Source of the DNA: CAIWKO01 sp964469155
GTDB lineage: Bacteria > Bacteroidota > Bacteroidia > Bacteroidales > CAIWKO01
Assembly: GCA_964469155.1 (NCBI GenBank)
Contig: CAYXXU010000006.1
Location: 1-64,000, forward strand
DNA length: 64,000 bases
Direction of reading: 5' to 3'
The notes beneath the pieces are model-generated. The model worked only from the letters and a program-made list of their open reading frames with translations. It did no database searches and was not told the origin of the DNA. Numbering within the stretch: the stretch's first letter is position 1; each line of letters begins with the position of its first letter. Both the position numbers and the translations under genes were made by a program. This document shows, piece by piece, positions 54,221 to 61,944 of this stretch.

Positions 54221-55417
54221 TCAGGAAGGTTGAAGTACTTTGTTTACCAAATCGGCAGCATCTTGTAACAGTATGGCAGAATAAACTTTAAGCCCCGATT
54301 TATCTATGATTTCTTTTGCTTCAACTGCGTTGGTACCCTGAAGACGTACAATAATGGGGACTTTGATTTCGCCTATCTCTTTGTAAGCATCTACAATGCC
54401 GTTAGCAACCCGGTCGCAACGGACTATACCACCGAAAATATTTACCAATATAGCTTTTACGTTCGGATCGCTGAGAATAATGCGAAAAGCTTCTTCAACA
54501 CGTTTCGCATTGGCAGTTCCGCCGACATCCAGGAAATTGGCAGGCGAACCTCCGGAGAGTTTAATAATATCCATAGTGGCCATGGCAAGGCCGGCGCCAT
54601 TGACCATACAACCTACATTGCCTTCCAGCTTCACGAAATTCAATCCGAATTTCCCGGCTTCCACTTCAGTGGGATCTTCTTCATTCAGATCGCGCATTTC
54701 GGCAATATCAGGATGGCGGTAGAGTGCATTGTTATCTATTACCATTTTGCCATCAGCAGCAAAAATTTTGTTATCTGATGCTTTGATCACCGGATTGATC
54801 TCCAATAAGGAAGCATCACATCCCAGGTAAGCCTTGTAGAGGCTGTTAATGAAAGGGAGCATATTTTTAAAAGCTTCGTCTTGCAGCCCCAGGTTAAAAG
54901 CTATGCGGCGGCACTGAAAAGGCTGTATGCCAATACCCGGATGAATTTCTTCCTTGAATATCTGTTCAGGAGTCTCTTCCGCAACCTTTTCAATATCCAT
55001 GCCTCCACGCGGGGAATACATAATGATATTGCGGCCATTCTGGCGGTTCAACAATATGCTGACGTAGAATTCGAGTATCTTTTCAGGTCCGTCGTAATAA
55101 ATGTTTTGCTCAATAAGTACCTTGTGCACTTTTTTCCCCTCAGCCTTGGTCTGTGGTGTGATCAGTTGCATACCCAAAATGCTTTCTGAAAGTTCAAATA
55201 CATCGTCAATGGATTTGGCAATCTTTACACCGCCACCTTTACCACGTCCACCGGCATGTATCTGTGCTTTTACAGCAAATTTTTCTGAACCAGAAACTGC
55301 TTTTATGTAATTTGCGGCGTTAATGGCTTCATCAGGTGTGATGGCACACTTCCCCTCAGGAACATTTACCTGGTATTGTTTTAGTAATTGTTTGGCCTGA
55401 TACTCATGTAGGTTCAT
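54221..55417 (-). CDS. sucC: Succinyl-CoA ligase (ADP-forming) beta subunit
   Basis: 398 residues from ATG 55417 (MNLHEYQAKQLLKQYQVNVPEGKCA), the standard SucC start. A further in-frame ATG at 55504 would add 29 Cys-rich residues but lies upstream of the predicted -7 box. ATP-grasp segments: VKAQIHAGGRGKGGGVKIAKS, EINPVIKASDNKIFAADGKMVID, ANFLDVGGTANAKRVEEAF and the CoA-ligase end VNIFGGIVRCDRVANGIV. Catalyses succinyl-CoA + ADP + Pi to succinate + ATP in the TCA cycle. The alpha subunit gene is not adjacent. Confidence 0.96.
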   Translation of the reverse strand: MNLHEYQAKQLLKQYQVNVPEGKCAITPDEAINAANYIKAVSGSEKFAVKAQIHAGGRGKGGGVKIAKSIDDVFELSESILGMQLITPQTKAEGKKVHKVLIEQNIYYDGPEKILEFYVSILLNRQNGRNIIMYSPRGGMDIEKVAEETPEQIFKEEIHPGIGIQPFQCRRIAFNLGLQDEAFKNMLPFINSLYKAYLGCDASLLEINPVIKASDNKIFAADGKMVIDNNALYRHPDIAEMRDLNEEDPTEVEAGKFGLNFVKLEGNVGCMVNGAGLAMATMDIIKLSGGSPANFLDVGGTANAKRVEEAFRIILSDPNVKAILVNIFGGIVRCDRVANGIVDAYKEIGEIKVPIIVRLQGTNAVEAKEIIDKSGLKVYSAILLQDAADLVNKVLQPS

Positions 55418-55431
55418 CTTGATATTTTTTT

Positions 55432-55439
55432 CAAAAATA
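55432..55439 (-). promoter_or_regulatory. -7 promoter box (TATTTTTG) of sucC
   Basis: TAnnTTTG on the minus strand, 15 bp upstream of the ATG at 55417. It supports the shorter SucC reading. Confidence 0.4.
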
Positions 55440-55592
55440 ATTAAAAAATTAGTTTCAGAGCATTGATATTTATTAGTGCATCTTTCGCATGGGCAATTTG
55501 ACAAAAATTAAACAGGGGGTAAAACCTTTAAAAAGGAAAATGGTGTCTCCAATAATGGAATTATTTTATATTTTCGCACCCTGAACGGTAAA

Positions 55593-58043
55593 ATGAAATT
55601 TTCTGCTATAATTGTATTACTGCTTCTTTGCATTACTAACATTCATGCACAGAATAAAAAGGCCAGGGCAACCAGGCTCTCATTTCCACCAGCCATTGAT
55701 GGAGTTTTGGATGATAATGTTTGGAAGAGCTGCGATACCATTGATGATTTTACCCAGTTTGTTCCTGTATACAATGTCAAACCTTCGCAAAGGACAGTGG
55801 TTCGTATAGGATATGACGACAATGCCATTTATATTGCCGCCATGATGTACGATTCGGCCCCCGATAGCATTCTTCGCGAACTTGGCAGCCGCGACGACGA
55901 TCTGAATGCCGATAAGATTTGCGTGCAGTTCGACACCTATAACATGCAAACCGATGCCTATACTTTTATGGTCTATGCCTCGGGAGTGCAGTTGGATTAT
56001 CGTATCAACGATGGCACCTACAATGCCGTATGGCAAAGTGCGGTCAATATTTCCAATAAAGGCTGGTCGTGCGAGATGAAGATCAATTACTCTGCCTTGA
56101 GGTTTCCCAAAGAGAAAGAGCAGAAGTGGGGTATGCAGATCTTCCGGGGCATTCGACGACATCGTGAAGCCGATCAGTGGTCGCTGGAAGTGAAGGGGCA
56201 GTCCAATTTCCTGGTGAATTGGGGTCAGTTGGAGGGGATAAAAGAGGTGAATCCTTCGCTCAGGCTTTCGCTCACACCTTTCATTTCTCTTTATGGAGAT
56301 CATTATCCTTATAACGAAACCGGAAAAAGTAATTTTTCCTACTCCTTCAGCGGAGGTCTCGACCTGAAGTATGGTATCAATGAGAGCTATACCCTCGATA
56401 TTACCCTCTTGCCCGATTTCAGCCAGGTTCAATCAGATTACCCTGTGAAGAATATCACGGCGTTTGAAACGGTGTATGAAGAGTACAGGCCTTTCTTCAA
56501 AGAGGCCATTGATCTTTTCAAGGAAGGAGATCTGTTCTATACCCGCCGCATAGGACGCACTCCGGAACATTATTATGATGTGAACGATTCTCTCGTACCG
56601 GGCGAGGTAATTAAAAAAAACCCCGGGCAGGCCAAGCTGATCAATGCTGTAAAATTCTCAGGCCGAAATAAGAAGGGCACTGCTTTTGGCCTTTTCAACG
56701 GCATCACCAACAATATGTATGCAATCATTGAGGACTCTTCAGGCAACACCCGAAAGATTCTTACGGAACCCCTTACCAATTATAATGTCTTTGTTTTCGA
56801 CCAGATTTTAAAGAATAATTCTAAAATTTATCTGGTAAACACCAGTGTGCTGCGTACCAAAAAATATGATGATGCTAATGTTTCGGTGGCAGGCCTGGTA
56901 TTGAACGATAAGAAGAACAAATTTCAGGTGTCGGCTCAGGGAGGCATCAGCCTGAAATTTCATACCACCGATGCTTCCTCCCGCGATTTCGGGAACACAT
57001 TGGGTTATAAATATTCGTTGTTTGTGGGTAAAGTTAGCGGGAAATTTCAGTGTAATGTTTACCGCAACGAAATGAACCATACCTGGGATGCCAATGATAT
57101 GGGACTAACTTTGCAAAACAACCGCACTACCACCGGATTTCAGATGGCATATAATATTTTTGAGCCTTTCTGGAAACTTCGCAATATGTACTCAAACATG
57201 AGCGTGTATTATATTGAAAATTTCCTGACCAAAAGAGTGGAGGAATTTCAGATAGAACTCAGCAATAATTTTACCACCAATAAATACCTGACCATTTGGG
57301 AGAGTTTTAGTGTGAGCCCTTTGTTGGTGCACAATTTTGCAGAGACCCGAGTGCCTGGCCGTTATTTTGTGGTTGATCGCTGGTATTATGCCAATGTGGG
57401 CTTTTCATCTGATTATCGCAGGCTTTTCGCTTTGGATATGAGTTCCGATTATTGGCAGGATATCAATGGCGACGGACAGTATTATAGTATCAATACCAGC
57501 CCTATTTTCCGCCTCAGTAAGAATTTCCTTTGCATACTTTCCAATAACTATAGCGAAAGCTTTAATGATGTCGGATTTGCCGATATGGATAATCTGAACA
57601 ATATTATTTTTGGTAAACGCGATATCACCACGGTAGTGAATCAACTCAAGGCCCGTTATATGTTTAGAAACAATCTCTCGCTGACCCTTAGCGTCCGACA
57701 TTATTGGTCGAAAGGACGCTATTCTGAGTTCTACAAACTGAATAACGACGGTATGCTGATTACCGATCCGCTTTATTTTAACGACAGAAATCACGATTTC
57801 AATTTCAATGCTTTTAATATCGACCTGATGTTTTACTGGGAATTTGCCCCCGGAAGCAGCCTGAATATTACGTATAAGAACAATATAGGGAAGGACGATG
57901 TGGTGGTGAATCCATCATATTTCAGAAATTTTGGCGACATCTTTGCCGAAAAACAGCTAAATTCGCTCTCGATTAAGGTGCTGTATTACCTCGATTATCA
58001 GAATGTGAAGAAGGCCTTGAGGAAAAAGAGAGTTGGGAGTTAG
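55593..58043 (+). CDS. DUF5916 outer-membrane protein with N-terminal CBM9-like domain
   Basis: 816 residues. Signal peptide MKFSAIIVLLLLCITNIHAQ. Residues ~25-215 form a CBM9-like carbohydrate-binding domain (PAIDGVLDDNVWKSCDTIDDFTQF, VRIGYDDNAIYIAAMMYDSAPD, WSCEMKINYSALRFPK). The rest is the DUF5916 region with alternating beta strands ending in a C-terminal outer-membrane barrel (SLKYGINESYTLDITLLPDFSQVQSDYPVKN, YEEYRPFFKEAIDLF, TRRIGRTP). Members are common in Bacteroidota, unknown in function, perhaps glycan handling. It lies alone between sucC (divergent) and lolD. Confidence 0.9.
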   Translation: MKFSAIIVLLLLCITNIHAQNKKARATRLSFPPAIDGVLDDNVWKSCDTIDDFTQFVPVYNVKPSQRTVVRIGYDDNAIYIAAMMYDSAPDSILRELGSRDDDLNADKICVQFDTYNMQTDAYTFMVYASGVQLDYRINDGTYNAVWQSAVNISNKGWSCEMKINYSALRFPKEKEQKWGMQIFRGIRRHREADQWSLEVKGQSNFLVNWGQLEGIKEVNPSLRLSLTPFISLYGDHYPYNETGKSNFSYSFSGGLDLKYGINESYTLDITLLPDFSQVQSDYPVKNITAFETVYEEYRPFFKEAIDLFKEGDLFYTRRIGRTPEHYYDVNDSLVPGEVIKKNPGQAKLINAVKFSGRNKKGTAFGLFNGITNNMYAIIEDSSGNTRKILTEPLTNYNVFVFDQILKNNSKIYLVNTSVLRTKKYDDANVSVAGLVLNDKKNKFQVSAQGGISLKFHTTDASSRDFGNTLGYKYSLFVGKVSGKFQCNVYRNEMNHTWDANDMGLTLQNNRTTTGFQMAYNIFEPFWKLRNMYSNMSVYYIENFLTKRVEEFQIELSNNFTTNKYLTIWESFSVSPLLVHNFAETRVPGRYFVVDRWYYANVGFSSDYRRLFALDMSSDYWQDINGDGQYYSINTSPIFRLSKNFLCILSNNYSESFNDVGFADMDNLNNIIFGKRDITTVVNQLKARYMFRNNLSLTLSVRHYWSKGRYSEFYKLNNDGMLITDPLYFNDRNHDFNFNAFNIDLMFYWEFAPGSSLNITYKNNIGKDDVVVNPSYFRNFGDIFAEKQLNSLSIKVLYYLDYQNVKKALRKKRVGS

Positions 58044-58172
58044 GAGTTTGGAGTTTGGAGTAAAAAATATTCAATGTTCAATAATCAATGTTCAACTTCC
58101 AATGCTCAAAGAATTTCCTCGCGGCCTTACAGTCTAACAGCCTAAAAGTCTAAAGTCAAAAAGCCTACAAAA

Positions 58173-58826
58173 ATGATAAATGCTCAAAATATTACCAAAT
58201 CTTACGATTCGCTGATAGTATTGAAAGGAATTGACCTTGTAGTAGCAAAAGGCGAAATTGTGGCTATAGTGGGACCATCCGGCGCAGGAAAAAGCACCCT
58301 GCTGCATATTGTGGGGACACTTGACAGGCCGGACTCCGGTAGTTTAGAGATCAGCGGTGTCAACGTTTCGGTACTGAACGATAAAAAAATGGCTGCCTTC
58401 CGCAACCGGAACATTGGTTTTGTTTTTCAATTTCACCATCTGCTTCCTGAGTTTACGGCCCTGGAAAACGTTTGCATTCCTGCCTTCATTGCCCGTCTTT
58501 CGAAAAAAGAAGCCGGGCACAAGGCAAAAGAGTTATTGGAATTTCTGGGTTTGCAGGACAGGTTGACGCATAAGCCTTCGCAGCTTTCGGGTGGCGAGCA
58601 GCAGCGCGTGGCCGTGGCCCGCGCCCTGATCAATAATCCGGATGTAATACTGGCCGACGAACCTTCGGGCAATCTTGATTCGGAAAATGCCAAAGAACTG
58701 CACAAACTGTTTTTCGATCTGCGCCGCGAGTTCAATCAGACCTTTATTATTGTTACGCATAATGAAGAATTTGCAGCCATGTCTGATCGCACCCTTCACA
58801 TGCGAGACGGAAATTTCGTGCTTTGA
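58173..58826 (+). CDS. lolD: LolD-type ABC transporter ATP-binding protein
   Basis: 217 residues, typical of LolD/MacB-type ATPases. Walker A GPSGAGKSTLLHIVGTLDRPDSG, Q-loop FVFQFHHLLPEFTALENV, signature LSGGEQQRVAVARAL, Walker B VILADEPSGNLDSENA, H-loop FIIVTHNEEFA. It powers release of lipoproteins from the inner membrane or a related export. The membrane partner (LolC/E) is not in the window; repetitive intergenic DNA separates it from the gene upstream. Confidence 0.9.
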   Translation: MINAQNITKSYDSLIVLKGIDLVVAKGEIVAIVGPSGAGKSTLLHIVGTLDRPDSGSLEISGVNVSVLNDKKMAAFRNRNIGFVFQFHHLLPEFTALENVCIPAFIARLSKKEAGHKAKELLEFLGLQDRLTHKPSQLSGGEQQRVAVARALINNPDVILADEPSGNLDSENAKELHKLFFDLRREFNQTFIIVTHNEEFAAMSDRTLHMRDGNFVL

Positions 58827-58865
58827 GCAATTGTGGGATAGTGTAATTTATAGAAATTATGAACC

Positions 58866-59252
58866 ATGATAATAATAAGTGACCTGATTACGGTTGAAGA
58901 GTGCGCTAAACGTTGCAAGGTGCAGCCGCGCGCCATTTATGCAAGGTTGAAAAACGGAACAATTTCCGGAATTCGTATTGGTAACTATGCTTTTGTGAAT
59001 CCCCTTTCGTCGCCTCCCAAGCGAGTTATGAACGAATTTGATAATCTGCATGTGCCTCCCTATAAGCTTCCTGATAATTTGAAGCCTGCTGACCTGATAT
59101 CGCTTGGCACTTTTGTACATAAAAAAAAGATGCGGGGCGACTGGATCTATACCCAGGCCATGCTCGGAAAACTGCGTTCGGTGATAATCTGTGAGGTGGT
59201 TTTTGTGCCTTTATCTGAGGCAGAAGAGATTCTGAAATATAAGCCAAAATAA
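58866..59252 (+). CDS. Small HTH (excisionase/MerR-like) protein, unknown role
   Basis: 128 residues. The N-terminal ~50 (LITVEECAKRCKVQPRAIYARLKNGTISGIRIGNYAFV) read like a winged helix of the HTH_17/excisionase kind: helix, turn, helix, then a wing. The C-terminal part (KPADLISLGTFVHKKKMRGDWIYTQAMLGKLRSVIICEVVFVPLSEAEEIL) I do not recognise. It may bind DNA; there is no integrase or phage gene nearby. It starts 39 bp after lolD on the same strand and is followed by repeat array D. Confidence 0.6.
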   Translation: MIIISDLITVEECAKRCKVQPRAIYARLKNGTISGIRIGNYAFVNPLSSPPKRVMNEFDNLHVPPYKLPDNLKPADLISLGTFVHKKKMRGDWIYTQAMLGKLRSVIICEVVFVPLSEAEEILKYKPK

Positions 59253-59356
59253 AACCGAATTTCTATACACTACTTTCACAATTTAACTTTTCATCGAAAA
59301 AATGCAGTAACGCTCAGTCAATGACTAAACAGTAAAAAATGTGAAAGTATTCGTAT

Positions 59357-59604
59357 GTACACCGGATGACCCCGGAAATTTTCTGAAGTCATTGCCTGCA
59401 CACTGGCATACTTTCGGAAAATTTCTGATGTTATTCTTTGTACACCGGCAGGCGTCCGGAAAAAATCTGAAGTTATAACGGGTACACCGGCATACGCCCA
59501 GGAAATTTCTGATGTTATCCCATGTTCACTATCATACGTTCGGAAAATTTCCGGAGTCGTCCAATGTCCAAGAACATACGTTCGGAAAAAATCCGTTGTC
59601 ATAC
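59357..59604. repeat. Tandem array D: six units of 42 bp (2 x 21)
   Basis: Units start at 59357, 59398, 59440, 59482, 59524 and 59566: one 41-bp step, then four of exactly 42. Shared blocks: gtacaccgg at the unit start, cggaaaatttctg in the middle. The minus strand reads a 14-residue repeat (ITSEIFRKYASVQA type) that I consider a shadow. The array lies between convergent genes (HTH protein and trxA). Confidence 0.85.
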
Positions 59605-59628
59605 AGCCTTATTTAAAATAAACGAAAA

Positions 59629-59663
59629 CGCCCGCCGATTCATTGTGAATGAATCGGCGGGCG
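59629..59663 (-). terminator. Terminator of trxA
   Basis: A perfect 16-bp GC-rich stem (59629-59644 with 59648-59663, loop gtg), followed on the minus strand by gttttcgtttta. It lies 61 bp behind the trxA stop. Confidence 0.92.
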
Positions 59664-59724
59664 ATAGTTTATCTGTAGCGGGCCACAATTTTCGGTTTTC
59701 GACCCGCCCTAGGATATCCGAACT

Positions 59725-60075
59725 TTACTTCAAACAAATATCATTGATAGCCTGCACAAACTGTGCTTTAGGCAAAGCTCCGGCTGCCATCTGAGGGTCT
59801 TTGCCTACAGGGCAAAACAAAATGCTTGGAATGCTGCGTATGCCGAAAACACCAGCCAATTCCTGCTGTTCCTCGGTGTCAACCTTATAAATATTCACTT
59901 TGCCGGCAAACTCCACGGCTAATTCCTCCATGATCGGTGCCACCATTTTGCAGGGGCCGCACCAGTCGGCGTAAAAATCGATCACGCAAGGCAGTTCGCC
60001 TTTAAATTTCCACTCTTTTTCGGTTTCAAAATCGAATACTTTCTCTTTAAAAGTTTCTTTGGTCAAATGTTCCAT
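59725..60075 (-). CDS. trxA: Thioredoxin
   Basis: 116 residues. CVIDFYADWCGPCKMVAPIMEELA with the canonical WCGPC active site, VDTEEQQELAGVFGIRSIPSILF with the cis-Pro (SIPS), and no signal peptide. It is a cytosolic disulphide reductase. A related thioredoxin-like lipoprotein is encoded 95 bp upstream on the same strand; the two share the opening EFKTKVFDF/TFKEKVFDFETEKEWK, so they are recent paralogues. Confidence 0.95.
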   Translation of the reverse strand: MEHLTKETFKEKVFDFETEKEWKFKGELPCVIDFYADWCGPCKMVAPIMEELAVEFAGKVNIYKVDTEEQQELAGVFGIRSIPSILFCPVGKDPQMAAGALPKAQFVQAINDICLK

Positions 60076-60170
60076 GATTTTATGATTTTAGATTTTTAAT
60101 TACAATTTATTTTCGCAAACTTTGTGTCCTTCCTAAAAGCCTATAGCCAAAAAGCCTTCAGCCTAAAAGC

Positions 60171-60656
60171 CTACTTCCCCTTCTTCAGCAGCACCTCATT
60201 AATCGCTTTCACATATTCTTCCTTAGGATTCAGGCCTACTATGGTTCGGGGCTCGCCGCTCATCGGAATTAAGAATACAGCCGGAATACCACTGATATTA
60301 AAAAATGCGGAAACATTCTGGCTCAGGTCGGTATTTACCTTGTAAAAATAAACCTGGTCCTTATACTCCAAAGCCAGTTCGTCCATGGTTGGGGCCAGCA
60401 TTTTGCAGGGTTTGCACCAGTCGGCATAAAAATCAATCAAACAGGGTTTGTCGCCTGCATATTTCCATTCCTTGCCCGATGTGAAATCAAACACCTTGGT
60501 CTTAAATTCTGCTTCATTCAATACTATAGGTTTGGCAACGGGTTGTTCAGCAACACTCGCTGCCTGAACCTCGGTTTTTTCGTTAGGTTTACTCGACGAA
60601 TTATTGCACGAGGCAAATAAAACGACTGATAAAAGGATAATGCTTAGTTTGTACAT
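60171..60656 (-). CDS. Periplasmic thioredoxin-like lipoprotein
   Basis: 161 residues from the ATG at 60656. Lipoprotein signal MYKLSIILLSVVLFASC with Cys17, then a low-complexity linker (NNSSSKPNEKTEVQAASVAEQP). The thioredoxin domain has LIDFYADWCKPCKMLAPTMDELA with active site WCKPC and cis-Pro GIPAVFLIP. Anchored in the periplasm, it probably handles disulphides there. It is a paralogue of the cytosolic thioredoxin gene next door. A -7 box TAATTTTG precedes it (60671-60678, minus strand). Confidence 0.92.
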   Translation of the reverse strand: MYKLSIILLSVVLFASCNNSSSKPNEKTEVQAASVAEQPVAKPIVLNEAEFKTKVFDFTSGKEWKYAGDKPCLIDFYADWCKPCKMLAPTMDELALEYKDQVYFYKVNTDLSQNVSAFFNISGIPAVFLIPMSGEPRTIVGLNPKEEYVKAINEVLLKKGK

Positions 60657-60670
60657 GATTATTTTTTTTG

Positions 60671-60728
60671 CAAAATTACACATTTTTTGATTAGTATCGC
60701 ATTAGTATCACTTATTTTTTTAATTTTG
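60671..60728. promoter_or_regulatory. Divergent -7 boxes for the thioredoxin lipoprotein and the transposase-like gene
   Basis: TAATTTTG on the minus strand (60678-60671, 15 bp before ATG 60656) and TAATTTTG on the plus strand (60721-60728, 16 bp before ATG 60744). The identical boxes face away from each other across 42 bp. Confidence 0.5.
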
Positions 60729-60743
60729 TAAAAAAATTACTTA

Positions 60744-61142
60744 ATGAACAGAGTTTTCGAAGGACTGTCTCCCGATGTATTTTCTGAACGATATTCCAAC
60801 GCCGACGAATGTTATCGCTTTCTTGAAAATGGCAAATGGGGTAACGGATTTGTGTGTCGTAAATGCGGCCACACCAACTATTGCGCCGGCAAAAAACCTT
60901 TTTCCAGAAGATGCACACGCTGCAAAGCCGAAGAATCCGTAACAGCCAACACCGTTTTTCATGGCAGCCGTCTGCCCATAACCGATTCGTTTCGCATTTT
61001 GTTCTCAATTTGCTGCAATCCGCAGATTTCCGCTTATAAGATCTCAAAGGATGAATGCATACGTAAGATGACCTGCTGGAAGCTTCGAAAGAAAATTGTC
61101 ACCTGGATGGAAGAAAAAGGAAGTATAATCGATAAACCCTAA
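60744..61142 (+). CDS. Transposase-like zinc-ribbon/HTH protein without catalytic domain
   Basis: 132 residues. A zinc ribbon (FVCRKCGHTNYCAGKKPFSRRCTRCKAEESVTANTVFHGSRLPI) of the IS1595 transposase N-terminal type, then a helical part (TDSFRILFSICCNPQISAYKISKDECIRKMTCWKLRKKIVTWM), similar to the HTH that follows in such transposases. The DDE nuclease domain is absent and the frame ends normally. No terminal inverted repeats are visible, and the nitroreductase gene starts 4 bp later, so it looks like a stable host gene: a domesticated DNA-binding protein, not a live IS. Confidence 0.8.
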   Translation: MNRVFEGLSPDVFSERYSNADECYRFLENGKWGNGFVCRKCGHTNYCAGKKPFSRRCTRCKAEESVTANTVFHGSRLPITDSFRILFSICCNPQISAYKISKDECIRKMTCWKLRKKIVTWMEEKGSIIDKP

Positions 61143-61146
61143 AAAA

Positions 61147-61689
61147 ATGGAAACTAATAAAATGATCTTGCAGCGATACAGTCCTATCGCTTTCAGTGAT
61201 AAAGATATTTCAGATGCCGATCTTCAGATATCTCTGGAAGCCGCACGATGGGCGCCTTCGGCATTTAATGAACAACCCTGGAGGTTTTTACTGGCCCCGA
61301 AAAGAAATCCTGATGTTTACGGAAAGCTATTCGAATGTATGTTCGATGGCAACAAACTGTGGGCTACCTCAGCCCCTGTTTTGATGCTGGTATGTGCCAA
61401 ACGAAATTTCACCCACAACGGCAAACCCAATAACTATCACCAGTTCGATACCGGCATGGCAGTGCAAAATTTCATTCTTTCTGCACTGGAATACGGAGTT
61501 TATGTGCATCAGATGGCCGGATTTGACCATGAAATGGCAGCCCGAAACTTTGAAATATCTGAGGAGTATTCAATAATATCTATTGCGGCCATAGGATACC
61601 CCGGCAATATCACACAATTGCCTGAAGAACTTCAGCAAAAGGCAAACCGCCCCAGGATGAGGAAAACACTAAAAGAGATAGTATTCTGA
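61147..61689 (+). CDS. Nitroreductase family protein
   Basis: 180 residues. Flavin-binding features: LQRYSPIAFSDKDISDADLQISLEAARWAPSAFNEQPWRFLLA (FMN phosphate and SxxNxQPW), GMAVQNFILSALEYGVYVHQMAGFD and ISIAAIGYPG near the end. It is a cytosolic FMN oxidoreductase using NAD(P)H; substrate unknown. The 4-bp gap to the zinc-ribbon gene shows cotranscription, perhaps regulation by that protein (inference). Confidence 0.9.
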   Translation: METNKMILQRYSPIAFSDKDISDADLQISLEAARWAPSAFNEQPWRFLLAPKRNPDVYGKLFECMFDGNKLWATSAPVLMLVCAKRNFTHNGKPNNYHQFDTGMAVQNFILSALEYGVYVHQMAGFDHEMAARNFEISEEYSIISIAAIGYPGNITQLPEELQQKANRPRMRKTLKEIVF

Positions 61690-61760
61690 TGATAAATTCT
61701 TGAATTGCTAAATTGTTACATGGTTTCATTGTTCTATTGTTGGAAGGATAAATCACCTGA

Positions 61761-61920
61761 TGCCCACCAATGACCACTTTTGACCATCAATGACTATTAA
61801 TGACCACTAATGACAATCAATGACAATCAATGACAATTAATGACCATCAATGACTACTAATGACTGCTAATGACTATCAATGACTATTAATGACAATCAA
61901 TGACTATTAATGACCTTCCT
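61761..61920. repeat. Tandem array E: sixteen units of exactly 10 bp
   Basis: Sixteen 10-bp units of the form tgacNatcaa (tgacaatcaa, tgactattaa, tgaccatcaa, tgactgctaa). No indel over 160 bp. It lies between convergent genes (nitroreductase and NAD(P)HX repair enzyme). The period is close to one helical turn. Confidence 0.9.
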
Positions 61921-61944
61921 CCTAAAAGCCTAAAAGTCTTCAGC

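Noticed and set aside
55418..55504. Longer SucC start with a Cys-rich N-terminus
   Set aside because: MNLHEYQAKQLL at 55417 is the universal SucC start, and a -7 box lies inside the extension.
58866..59252. Prophage or integrative element marker (excisionase)
   Set aside because: No integrase, attachment repeat or phage genes nearby, and the four tRNA genes show no duplicated 3' ends.
59318..59602. 94-codon minus-strand ORF with a 14-residue repeat
   Set aside because: Produced by the 42-bp period of array D; no signal, promoter or family.
60744..61142. Active insertion sequence
   Set aside because: No DDE domain, terminal inverted repeats or target duplication; the next gene starts 4 bp later.
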